A stretch of 12,874 nt of DNA. Source: Syntrophales bacterium. Lineage in GTDB: Bacteria; Desulfobacterota; Syntrophia; Syntrophales; UBA2251. How positions within the stretch are numbered: the first letter of the stretch is position 1; the number at the start of each line of letters is the position of its first letter. The translations under genes and the position numbers were made by a program. Below, piece by piece: positions 1 to 6,747 of the stretch. Under the pieces are notes generated by a model. It searched no databases and was not told the DNA's origin. It was given only the letters and a program-made list of their open reading frames with translations. The DNA lies in NCBI GenBank assembly GCA_023230905.1, contig JALNWL010000053.1:1-12874 (forward strand). The letters run 5' to 3'.

Positions 1-3000
1 GGGGCCAGCCCCGAGATCATGGACGTGGACGTCACCGACCGGATCGAGGAGGCCGTCAATACGGTCAACGGCGTCAAGACCATCACCTCCGCGAGCCAGG
101 AGAGCGCGTCGCGGGTGACCATCGAATTCGTGCTCGAGCGGGACATCGATCTGGCCGTCCAGGACGTGCGGGAGAAGGTCGCCGCCATCCGGTCCAAGCT
201 CCCGGACGACATCGGCGAGCCGGTCATCGAGAAGGTCGATGCCGATTCCAGTCCGGTCCTGTGGCTCAACCTCTCCGGGCAGCGGTCGATCCGCGATCTG
301 TCCACGTATGCCGATGAGGTTCTCAAGGAGCAGCTCCAGAAGATCAACGGTGTGGGCGCGCTCCGCATGGGCGGACTGCGGCTGCGCCAGATCCGCATCT
401 GGCTCGACGCCGATCGCATGCAGGCGTACGGCATCGCCCCGTCCGATATCCTGACTGTCCTGAAGCGGGAGAACGTGGAGTTGCCCGGGGGGCGGATCGA
501 GAGCCTCTCGAAGGAGTACTCCGTCAAGATCCGGGGAGACATTCGGGATGCGTCGGAATTCAACGATCTGGTGGTGGCCTACGTCGACGGCGCCCCGGTC
601 CGGATCCGTGACATCGGACGGGCGGAGGACGCCCTGGACGAACGGCGCTCGATCGCCAAGTTCAACGGCGTTCCCTGCGTCGGCATCGGCATCCAGAAGC
701 AGTCCGGCACGAATACCGTCGAGGTGGTCGAACGCATCCACGCCGAACTGGAGAAGATCCGGAAGACCCTGCCGACGGGGATGGAGCTCAACGTCGCCGC
801 CGACCAGTCCGTCTTTATCAAGCGCTCCATCGCCGAGGTGCAGAAGCACATCATCCTGGGGTCGCTCTTCGCCGTCTTTGCCGTCTTTCTTTTTCTGGGC
901 AATGTCCGGACGACCCTGATCAGCGCCTTGGCCCTGCCGGTCTCGATTATCTCGACCCTGGCCCTGATCCGCGCATTCGACTTCACCTTCAACAACATGA
1001 CCCTCATGGCGCTGTCCCTGTCCGTGGGGCTGTTGATCGACGATGCCATCATCGTCATCGAAAACATCCACCGCCATATCGAGGAGGGGATGAAGCCCCG
1101 AGAGGCGGCGTCGTTCGCCACCGCCGAGATCGGTCTGGCCGTCATGGCGACGACCTTCGCCATCGTCGCGATCTTTCTGCCCGTGGCCTTCATGAAGGGC
1201 ATCATCGGCCGCTTTTTCCCGCAGTTCGCCCTGACGGTGGTTTTTGCCGTTCTCGTTTCCCTCATTGTTTCGTTCACGCTGACCCCGATGATGGCCTCCC
1301 TTTACCTGAAGCCGAAGACGGCGGTCGCGCCGGTGGATGCCAGCGACCGGACGCGGGGGATCCGGGGGGTCTGGCGCCGGATGGGCGACGCGTGGGAACG
1401 GGGCTACCGGTGGGTGGAGGAGCTCTACCGGAGGCTGTTGGGATGGGCGCTCCGCTGGCGCAAGACGGTCCTGGCGCTTGCACTGGTCCTGTTCGTTCTT
1501 AGCCTCTACATCACGAAGTTCATGGGCAAGGAACTTCATCCCCCGGAAGACCAGGGACAGTTCATCGTACGGCTCGAAGCCCCGATCGACTACTCCCTCG
1601 GAAAGGCCGACGAGATGTTCCGGGAGGCGGAGCGGATCGTTCGCGGGTTCCCCGAGGTCCGGGCCGTCTTCTATGCGCAGGGGTTCGGGGCCGGCGGCGT
1701 CGGTCCGGTGAACAAGGCCATCATGTTCACCAGCCTCATCCCCAAGGCGGAGCGCGACCGCAGTCAGGAGGACATCAAGGCCGTCATGCGCACCCGGCTG
1801 AACGAGATTCCCGGCCTGAAGGGAACGGCGGAGGACGTGTCGGTCATCGGCGGCGGGATCCGCAACGTGCCCATACAGTATGTCATCTCCGGCGGCGATC
1901 TGGGCGCGCTTCAGGGGTACGCCAAGCAGATCACCCGGGAGTTCGCCAGACTTCCGGGCATCGTGGACGTGGACACGTCTCTGGAGGAAGGAAAGCCGGA
2001 GCTCAAGGTCTTCATCGATCGCGACAAGGCGGCGGACCTCGGAGTCAGCGTGGCGGGCATCGCCGAGGCGGTGAACATCCTGATCAGCGGCGAGGTCGAA
2101 ATCACCCGCTTCAAGGACGAGAAGAAGGGCCGGCGCTACGACGTCCGCGTGCAGCTCGGATCCGAGGACCGACGCGATCCGAGCGACCTCGGACGGATCT
2201 ATGTCCGGTCCCGCGACGGCCGCCTTGTCCAACTGGCCAACGTCGTGCATGTCCAGGAGGGCGGCGGCCCCAGCATCATCTATCGGGTGGATCGGCAGCG
2301 AGCCATCATGGTTTATGCCAGCCTGGAGGGGAAGCCGCTGGGCCAGGCCATGGAGGAGCTCGACGCCATCTCCGCGAAGGTGCTGCCGGCCGACTTCACG
2401 GCCAAATACAAGGGCGCCGCCGACACGATGAAGGAGTCCTTCGGTTATCTGATGTTCGCCCTCTTTCTCGGGATCGTCATGGCCTACATGATCCTCGCGG
2501 CGCAGTTCGAAAGCCTGCTCCATCCGGTGACCGTGCTTCTGTCGATGCCGCTGTCTTTCATCGGGGCGTTCGGCGCCCTGATCCTGACGGGACGGTCCCT
2601 GAACATCTTCACCTTCATCGGCCTGATCCTCCTGATGGGGTTGGTCAAGAAGAATGCCATTCTGCTCGTCGACTACACGAACACCCTGAGGGAACGTGGG
2701 CTCAGCCGGCGGGAGGCCATCCTGACGGCGGGGCCGGTGCGGCTCCGTCCCATCCTCATGACGACCTTCGCCATGATCTTTGGGATGATGCCGGTCGCAT
2801 TTGCCCTGGGGGAGGGGGCGGAAACGCGCTCCCCCATGGGTATTGCGGTGATCGGGGGGCTGGTGACCTCCCTGTTTCTGACCCTCGTGGTCGTGCCAGC
2901 CGCCTACGATCAGTTCGACGACTGGCGGCTGGGGTTGAGACGGCGCCTCCGGAGGCGGCCGTCCGGCGCGGACGCGGAGAGAAGGGAAGAGGAAACGCGA

Positions 3001-3003
3001 TGA
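1..3003 (+). CDS. RND efflux permease, HAE1/AcrB type (5'-truncated by window edge)
   Basis: Inner-membrane proton-driven exporter of the resistance-nodulation-division superfamily, which works with a periplasmic adaptor and an outer-membrane channel. The frame is open from base 1 and reads GASPEI before the first Met at 19. This matches the early porter domain of AcrB, so roughly 35-40 N-terminal codons lie upstream and Met19 is not the real start. Visible are two periplasmic porter halves and two membrane blocks. The proton-relay Asp pair sits in GLLIDDAIIV at 1039-1044 (AcrB D407/D408), and the relay Lys is in VKKNAIL at 2650-2652 (AcrB K940). Both are intact, so it should be active. The C-terminus is Arg-rich and cytoplasmic. 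The stop overlaps the next start (ATGA). The adaptor gene is presumably upstream, outside the window. Substrate is unknown: multidrug, solvent or lipid are all possible. Confidence 0.95.
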   Translation, partial: GASPEIMDVDVTDRIEEAVNTVNGVKTITSASQESASRVTIEFVLERDIDLAVQDVREKVAAIRSKLPDDIGEPVIEKVDADSSPVLWLNLSGQRSIRDLSTYADEVLKEQLQKINGVGALRMGGLRLRQIRIWLDADRMQAYGIAPSDILTVLKRENVELPGGRIESLSKEYSVKIRGDIRDASEFNDLVVAYVDGAPVRIRDIGRAEDALDERRSIAKFNGVPCVGIGIQKQSGTNTVEVVERIHAELEKIRKTLPTGMELNVAADQSVFIKRSIAEVQKHIILGSLFAVFAVFLFLGNVRTTLISALALPVSIISTLALIRAFDFTFNNMTLMALSLSVGLLIDDAIIVIENIHRHIEEGMKPREAASFATAEIGLAVMATTFAIVAIFLPVAFMKGIIGRFFPQFALTVVFAVLVSLIVSFTLTPMMASLYLKPKTAVAPVDASDRTRGIRGVWRRMGDAWERGYRWVEELYRRLLGWALRWRKTVLALALVLFVLSLYITKFMGKELHPPEDQGQFIVRLEAPIDYSLGKADEMFREAERIVRGFPEVRAVFYAQGFGAGGVGPVNKAIMFTSLIPKAERDRSQEDIKAVMRTRLNEIPGLKGTAEDVSVIGGGIRNVPIQYVISGGDLGALQGYAKQITREFARLPGIVDVDTSLEEGKPELKVFIDRDKAADLGVSVAGIAEAVNILISGEVEITRFKDEKKGRRYDVRVQLGSEDRRDPSDLGRIYVRSRDGRLVQLANVVHVQEGGGPSIIYRVDRQRAIMVYASLEGKPLGQAMEELDAISAKVLPADFTAKYKGAADTMKESFGYLMFALFLGIVMAYMILAAQFESLLHPVTVLLSMPLSFIGAFGALILTGRSLNIFTFIGLILLMGLVKKNAILLVDYTNTLRERGLSRREAILTAGPVRLRPILMTTFAMIFGMMPVAFALGEGAETRSPMGIAVIGGLVTSLFLTLVVVPAAYDQFDDWRLGLRRRLRRRPSGADAERREEETR

Positions 3004-3290
3004 AGATGGTGCTCGTGGTCTACGGATCGGAAGCGGACGAGGAGGTCGTCGGCGCCTTCAAGGGGGCCGGGATCGTCCGCTATACGAAATTCTGCGAGGC
3101 CCGCGGCGTCGGGACGGAAACGGAGCCGAAACTGGCCTCCCGTGTCTGGCCGGGCAAGAACAATGTCCTGTTCATCGGTGTCGCGGACGAGGATATGCCC
3201 GGTGTCCTCAAGGTCGTGCATGAACTGAAGCGGAAGCATCCCCGGGCCGGGGTCAAGGCGTTCGTCATGCCGGTCGAAGAACTTGCCTGA
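3000..3290 (+). CDS. PII-like small RND-transporter-associated protein (PG0541-type family)
   Basis: A 96-aa cytoplasmic protein with no signal or membrane segment. Its start ATG overlaps the RND permease stop as ATGA, and AGAGGA lies 6 nt upstream, so the two genes are translationally coupled. The pattern of an N-terminal beta strand (MKMVLVVYGS), a helix, a strand and a C-terminal strand (VKAFVMPVEEL) fits a ferredoxin-like, PII-type fold. Small proteins of this kind (the PG0541 transporter-associated family, as I recall it) occur directly after RND permease genes in anaerobes. A regulatory or assembly role at the pump is inferred from position only, as no biochemical function is known to me. 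The PII T-loop is not recognisable. Confidence 0.75.
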   Translation: MKMVLVVYGSEADEEVVGAFKGAGIVRYTKFCEARGVGTETEPKLASRVWPGKNNVLFIGVADEDMPGVLKVVHELKRKHPRAGVKAFVMPVEELA

Positions 3291-3356
3291 TGGACGGGAC
3301 GTTCCGGGATACATGTCGCAGCGACCATCGGGATGCCGCCGTTCCCGAGGGCGGCG

Positions 3357-3975
3357 TCACGACACGGCCAGGACCTTCGCCCCCCAGAATCCGTCCCGCT
3401 TTCAGGTCCGCCACGGCACGGTCCGCCTCCGCCAGGGGGTAGACCTCGATCCGTGGCTGGAGGGGGATCCTCGCGGCGAGTTCCTGGAATTCGTCGATAT
3501 CGGCCCGAGTCACGTTGGCCACCGACCGGATTTCCTTCTCCATCCACAGGTAGGTGGAATAATCGAGACGGTTCAGTTAGTCCCGGTCGACCTCTTCCTT
3601 GCGGATGGCGTTGATGATGAGACGACCGCCGGAAAGGCTCTTCAGAGCCTCCAGAACCGGCCGCCAGGCCGGCGTCGTGTCGATTACGGCGGTCAGGGGG
3701 TTAGGGCTCCGTGTCGCCGGCCCCGGCAGCGCCCAGGTACAGGGCAGAGTGCCGTTCCTCCTCCCGCCGCGCGAAGACGCGGATCCGTGTCCGCGGGTAG
3801 CGGTGGCGGACCATTTTCAGTACCAGGTACCCCGAAGCCCCGAAGCCGTTCAGTCCCAGAGGTTCCACGTCAGTCAGTTCCGCGAGCGTGAGCGACCGGT
3901 ACCCGATGGCCCCGGCGCAAAGCAGCGGGGTCGCGTCGGTGTCTGAGAAGGCGCCGGGAAGCGGAAAGTCAAAAC
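3357..3975 (-). pseudogene. Zinc-type alcohol dehydrogenase remnant (C-terminal ~60%)
   Basis: Three minus-strand frames together spell the Rossmann half and C-terminus of a medium-chain Zn-dependent alcohol dehydrogenase. From ~3975 down: FDFPLPGAFSD, PLLCAGAIGYRSL, the nucleotide-binding loop GFGASG, FARREEER and GAAGAGDTEP. A frameshift at about 3711-3696 then leads to VIDTTPAW, GGRLIINAIRKEEVDRD, an in-frame TAA at 3579-3577 and LDYSTYLWMEKEIRSVANVT. A further frameshift in the six-C run at 3380-3385 follows. Removing one base there restores the ending GAKVLAVS and a stop at 3359-3357. The GroES-like catalytic N-terminal domain with the zinc ligands is absent: upstream of ~3975 no frame resembles it. 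With two frameshifts, one nonsense codon and a missing domain, it is a pseudogene. The frameshifts alone could be base-calling errors in C runs, but the lost domain could not. Confidence 0.85.
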
Positions 3976-4041
3976 CTGCCTGGTTTCCCGATGGATAGCG
4001 GTTCGGCGGCCGGAATGCAAGACACACCCGCGAGATTCCCG

Positions 4042-4070
4042 TTGAAGCGAAAGGTCATTCCTGATAGACA
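4042..4070 (+). promoter_or_regulatory. Candidate sigma-70 promoter for small ORF/DUF4301 unit
   Basis: TTGAAG at 4042-4047, a 17-nt spacer and TAGACA at 4065-4070, preceded by an extended -10 TG at 4062-4063. It matches consensus at 4/6 and 3/6 positions. Transcription would start near 4077, giving a leader of under 20 nt before the Shine-Dalgarno at 4083. It lies in the gap between the decayed dehydrogenase and the first downstream ATG, where a promoter is expected. Confidence 0.4.
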
Positions 4071-4094
4071 TTAACCGGATGCAGGAGGGTGGGC

Positions 4095-4220
4095 ATGGCG
4101 GGGGAGAGACTCAGCCGGAGACAGAAGGATATATCCCGGCTACTGCGGGAAAAGCGGCGGCCGATCCCGGACCGCCGCCGCCAGGAGAGGAAGCGGAGGG
4201 GAGAGCCGAGGCATGGATGA
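4095..4220 (+). CDS. Arginine-rich small protein, 41 aa, unknown function
   Basis: ATG at 4095 is preceded by AGGAGG at 4083-4088 with a 6-nt spacer, the best ribosome binding site in the window. The product has 41 residues, 17 of them Arg or Lys (14 R, 3 K), and runs from MAGERLSRRQKDI to KRRGEPRHG. There is no signal peptide or membrane segment. The stop TGA (4218-4220) overlaps the ATG of the DUF4301 gene (4213) by 8 nt in another frame, so ribosomes ending here could restart on DUF4301. It might be a nucleic-acid-binding peptide, or a leader ORF whose translation controls the downstream gene. I recognise no family. The Arg content is partly expected from GC-rich sequence, so coding is inferred mainly from the ribosome site and overlap. 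Confidence 0.45.
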   Translation: MAGERLSRRQKDISRLLREKRRPIPDRRRQERKRRGEPRHG

Positions 4221-5745
4221 AGGCGGGTTTTCCGAAGACGATCTCCGTCAGATCCGTGATGAGGGCCGGGCCGAGGCCGAGGTTCGCCGGCAATGGGAGA
4301 CCTTCCGGCGGGGGGTGAGGCCGTTGACCCTAGATCGTCCCTGCCGGGTGGGGGACGGGATTGAAACCGTTGCCGCCGGGGAGATCCCGTCCCTGACGGC
4401 TCTCTACGACGCGGCCATGGACGCGGGCCGGATCGCGGTCTTTGTCCCCGCATCGGGGGCCGCCACCCGGATGTTCCGGGACTGGTTTCGCGTCCTGGAG
4501 GACGGTGACTTCGCGTCCCATGCCGCGGGGGACACCTTCGCGCGAGAGCTTCCGGAATACGCCTTCTATCCGGATCTACTGGCCGTCCTCGAGCGTCGGG
4601 GAACCGACGTGGAGACGCTGCTGCGGGAGCGGGATTACGCCGCGATCCTCGAAGCGATCCTGACATCCCGGGGGTTGAATTACGGACGCCTGCCCAAGGC
4701 GCTGCTCAAATTTCACATCGACGCGGAGGGGGGACGGACGGCTCTGGAGGAGCATCTGGCGGAGGCGGCGCTCTATGCGGGAGACAACGAAGGCGTCTGC
4801 CGCGTTCACTTCACCGTTTCGGAGGAGCATCTGCCTGCGGTTCGGGACCACCTGCGGACGATTCAGCCGCGGTGCGAGGTGCGGCTGGGGCTCCGTTTCC
4901 AGGTGACGCTTTCGACCCAGAACCCGGCAACCCATACCCTGGCCGTCGATCTGGAGGATCGGCCCTACCGCGCGCCGGGGGGGCGACTCGTCTTTCGCCC
5001 GGCCGGACACGGGGCGCTGCTGGGCAATCTCCAGTCGACCGGCGGAGACCTCGTCTTCATCAAGAATATAGACAACATCGTTCCCGATCGCCTGAAGGTC
5101 CGCATCGTCCCGTACAAGAAGTTGCTCGGCGGCGTTCTCCTTTCCCTCCAGCGGGAGATCTTCCGGTTTCAACGGCGGCTCGAAGCGGGAGACGCTGGCG
5201 CCGGGGAACGCGAAGAGATGATCCGCTTCTGCCGGGACCGACTTCATGTTTCGTTGCCCGCGGATTTTCCCTTCCGTACCCCGATGGACCAGACGGTGTT
5301 TTTGCAGTCAAGATTCGCGCGTCCCTTGAGGGTCTGCGGCGTGGTTCCCAATGAGGGGGAGCCGGGGGGAGGACCGTTCTGGGTTCGGGCGAGCGACGGG
5401 GCGACGTCCCTGCAGATCGTTGAGGCGTTTCAGGTGGATTCGGCGTCCGAGGCCCAGCAGACCCGCTGGACGGAGGCGACGCATTTCAATCCCGTGGACA
5501 TCGCCTGCGGTCTCCGGGATGAAAGGGGACGGATGTACGATCTCGACCGCTTCGTGGACCGGCAGGCCGGATGCATCACCCTGAAGTCGGAGGCGGGGCA
5601 CCCGATCAAGGCGCTGGAACTGCCGGGGCTCTGGAACGGCGCCATGGCGTACTGGAACACAGTTTTCGTCGAGGTGCCCCTCGAAACCTTCAATCCCGTG
5701 AAAACCGTCACCGATCTCCTTCGCCCCCAGCACCGTCAGGGATAG
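4213..5745 (+). CDS. DUF4301 family protein, possible UDP-sugar-pyrophosphorylase-like enzyme
   Basis: A 510-aa cytoplasmic protein without signal or membrane segments, with the length and conserved blocks of the DUF4301 family. Start at 4213 has GGGGAG about 10 nt upstream. Key blocks in order: FVPASGAATRMF (residues 77-88), LPKALLKFH (160-168), NPATHTLAVD (237-246), LVFRPAGHGALLGNL (259-273), FIKNIDNIVPD (282-292), CGVVPNEGEPGGGPFW (375-390) and EATHFNPVDIAC (421-432), then a conserved end, KALELPGLWNGAMAYWNT (466-483). The order G-x-A-T-R-M, P-K, G-H-G and I-D-N parallels UDP-sugar and UDP-GlcNAc pyrophosphorylases of GT-A fold (GGxGTR, PK, GNG, VDN). A nucleotidyltransferase role is my inference, and the substrate is unknown. 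It is convergent with the next gene, 19 nt apart, with no obvious terminator between. Confidence 0.88.
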   Translation: MDEGGFSEDDLRQIRDEGRAEAEVRRQWETFRRGVRPLTLDRPCRVGDGIETVAAGEIPSLTALYDAAMDAGRIAVFVPASGAATRMFRDWFRVLEDGDFASHAAGDTFARELPEYAFYPDLLAVLERRGTDVETLLRERDYAAILEAILTSRGLNYGRLPKALLKFHIDAEGGRTALEEHLAEAALYAGDNEGVCRVHFTVSEEHLPAVRDHLRTIQPRCEVRLGLRFQVTLSTQNPATHTLAVDLEDRPYRAPGGRLVFRPAGHGALLGNLQSTGGDLVFIKNIDNIVPDRLKVRIVPYKKLLGGVLLSLQREIFRFQRRLEAGDAGAGEREEMIRFCRDRLHVSLPADFPFRTPMDQTVFLQSRFARPLRVCGVVPNEGEPGGGPFWVRASDGATSLQIVEAFQVDSASEAQQTRWTEATHFNPVDIACGLRDERGRMYDLDRFVDRQAGCITLKSEAGHPIKALELPGLWNGAMAYWNTVFVEVPLETFNPVKTVTDLLRPQHRQG

Positions 5746-5764
5746 GGAAAGGCGACCGGTGGGC

Positions 5765-6577
5765 TCAGACGATCCAGGCCTCCGCATCCTGGCGGTCGGC
5801 CGCCGTCACGGAGATCGTCCCGTCTTGATTGCCCCGCCGGCACTGAACCCGAACGGGGACGCCCCCGGGCGCGTCTCCGTAGAGCACGCATAGGGACGCC
5901 GCCCGCCGGCACGCCTCCTCCCCGCCGCCGCGGGGGATCAGGACGGAGGGGCCCGGAAAGGCGTCCATCTTCAGAAAACAGTCTCCCTCTTCCTCCGCCC
6001 GCAGGTGTTCGATCGCCAGGTTGTCCCGCTGGTCGCGCCCCACGACGACGCGCTCGCCGCCCGGAAGGCGGAAATGCCGCCCATGCTTCAGCAGTTCGAT
6101 TTCCCGCGCGGAGGCGTCCGGCCGGTGGGCGAACAACTCGCGCAGGCGTTTCGAAAACATTGGGTCGGTGAGCAGGCAGCCGCCCGCCGGTGCCGGATAC
6201 CGCGTGATTCCGTAGTGCTCGGCTAAAGCCATCTGACGCTTGCGGCTGCGGCCCTCGATGTCGAGAAGCCGCGTGCGGTCCACGAGTCCCCGCTGCTCCA
6301 GTTCCGTCTCCGGCAGCAGCCGGGCGCTCAGGGGCCGCAGCACCAGAGGGAGATAGCCGGAGTGCTTCGCGACCACGTAGAGGGACTGTTTGTTCTGTGA
6401 CATGGGGCGCTGGCCCAGGACCTCGCCCGTCGCGATGAAGGCGGCGTTCATCGCTTTAAGCCGGTCGCCAGCGATCCTCAGCATCAGGGCGTGGCAATCC
6501 AGGCAGGGATTCATGTTTCTGCCGAAGCCGTAGCGGGGGGCGCGCAGCATGGCGAGGTGTTCGTCCGTGATGTTCAT
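5765..6577 (-). CDS. ThiI/MnmA-like PP-loop tRNA thiolation protein with NFACT-R-like tail (frameshifted body)
   Basis: Main part (270 aa) of a predicted tRNA sulfur-transfer enzyme that would adenylate a tRNA uridine and replace oxygen by sulfur. The ATP-binding PP-loop lies in a separate upstream frame (6747-6574). Visible here: NPCLDC with a CxxC at residues 25/28, ATGEVLGQRPMSQNK (50-63), which resembles the ThiI motif TGxxLGQxxSQ, and PAPAGGCLLTDP (129-139) with Cys134 as a candidate second catalytic cysteine. The tail, with RVVVGRDQRDNLAI (176-189) and DAFPGPSVLIPRG (205-217), fits the RNA-binding NFACT-R (DUF814) pattern. ATG6577 is only the first Met after the frameshift; in frame, upstream codons read AAACSIDLPLVV, so native protein would be ~327 aa. 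The original gene is the second of an operon behind the LysM gene. Exact modified base is unknown. Confidence 0.75.
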   Translation of the reverse strand: MNITDEHLAMLRAPRYGFGRNMNPCLDCHALMLRIAGDRLKAMNAAFIATGEVLGQRPMSQNKQSLYVVAKHSGYLPLVLRPLSARLLPETELEQRGLVDRTRLLDIEGRSRKRQMALAEHYGITRYPAPAGGCLLTDPMFSKRLRELFAHRPDASAREIELLKHGRHFRLPGGERVVVGRDQRDNLAIEHLRAEEEGDCFLKMDAFPGPSVLIPRGGGEEACRRAASLCVLYGDAPGGVPVRVQCRRGNQDGTISVTAADRQDAEAWIV

Positions 6578-6747
6578 GACGACCAGCGGCAGGTCGATCG
6601 AGCACGCCGCCGCCCGGCCTTGGCCGCGTCAAAGAAGGGGGTTTCGAAGGCGAGGCCCATCACGTCGATCTGCTGGTCCTGAAGGATCTTGACGGCGAGG
6701 ATGCTGTCCAGACCTCCGGAAAATAGAGAAATGGCCCGCGTTTTCAA
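6574..6747 (-). pseudogene. Severed N-terminus (PP-loop) of the thiolation gene
   Basis: This 57-codon frame starts with TTG at 6747-6745, overlapping the LysM gene stop as TTGA, and reads KTRAISLFSGGLDSILAVK. SGGLDS (residues 10-15) is the PP-loop that binds ATP. It continues IDVMGLAFETPFFDAAKA, then drifts into a non-homologous Arg/Ser run and ends at TGA 6576-6574. Inserting one base near 6615/6616 joins it to the downstream frame as DAAKARAAACSIDLPLVV, a normal-looking junction. The break is therefore one lost nucleotide in a GC-rich run. Its TGA overlaps the downstream ATG as ATGA, so the halves could in principle be made as separate coupled peptides, but a lone PP-loop strand is unlikely to function. 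Sequencing error and real mutation cannot be told apart here. Confidence 0.7.

Noticed and set aside
579..1277. 232-codon open frame on the minus strand
   Set aside because: Antisense shadow of the RND permease, whose motifs are intact across the same bases.
3333..3357. GC-rich hairpin after the PII-like gene as a terminator
   Set aside because: Stem GCCGCC/GGCGGC has a 9-nt loop but no T-tract on either strand, and it overlaps the pseudogene's end.
4055..4666. 203-codon open frame on the minus strand
   Set aside because: Low-complexity Arg/Pro/Ser translation antisense to the DUF4301 gene; no ribosome site or recognisable domain.
4213..5745. Possible CRISPR, toxin-antitoxin or defence genes anywhere in the window
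   Set aside because: I looked for spaced repeats, paired small ORFs with toxin motifs, nuclease, helicase or TIR-type motifs and transposase signatures and saw none; the HD domain at 10467 is a YfbR-type nucleotidase and not a Cas3 or cGAS-pathway protein.
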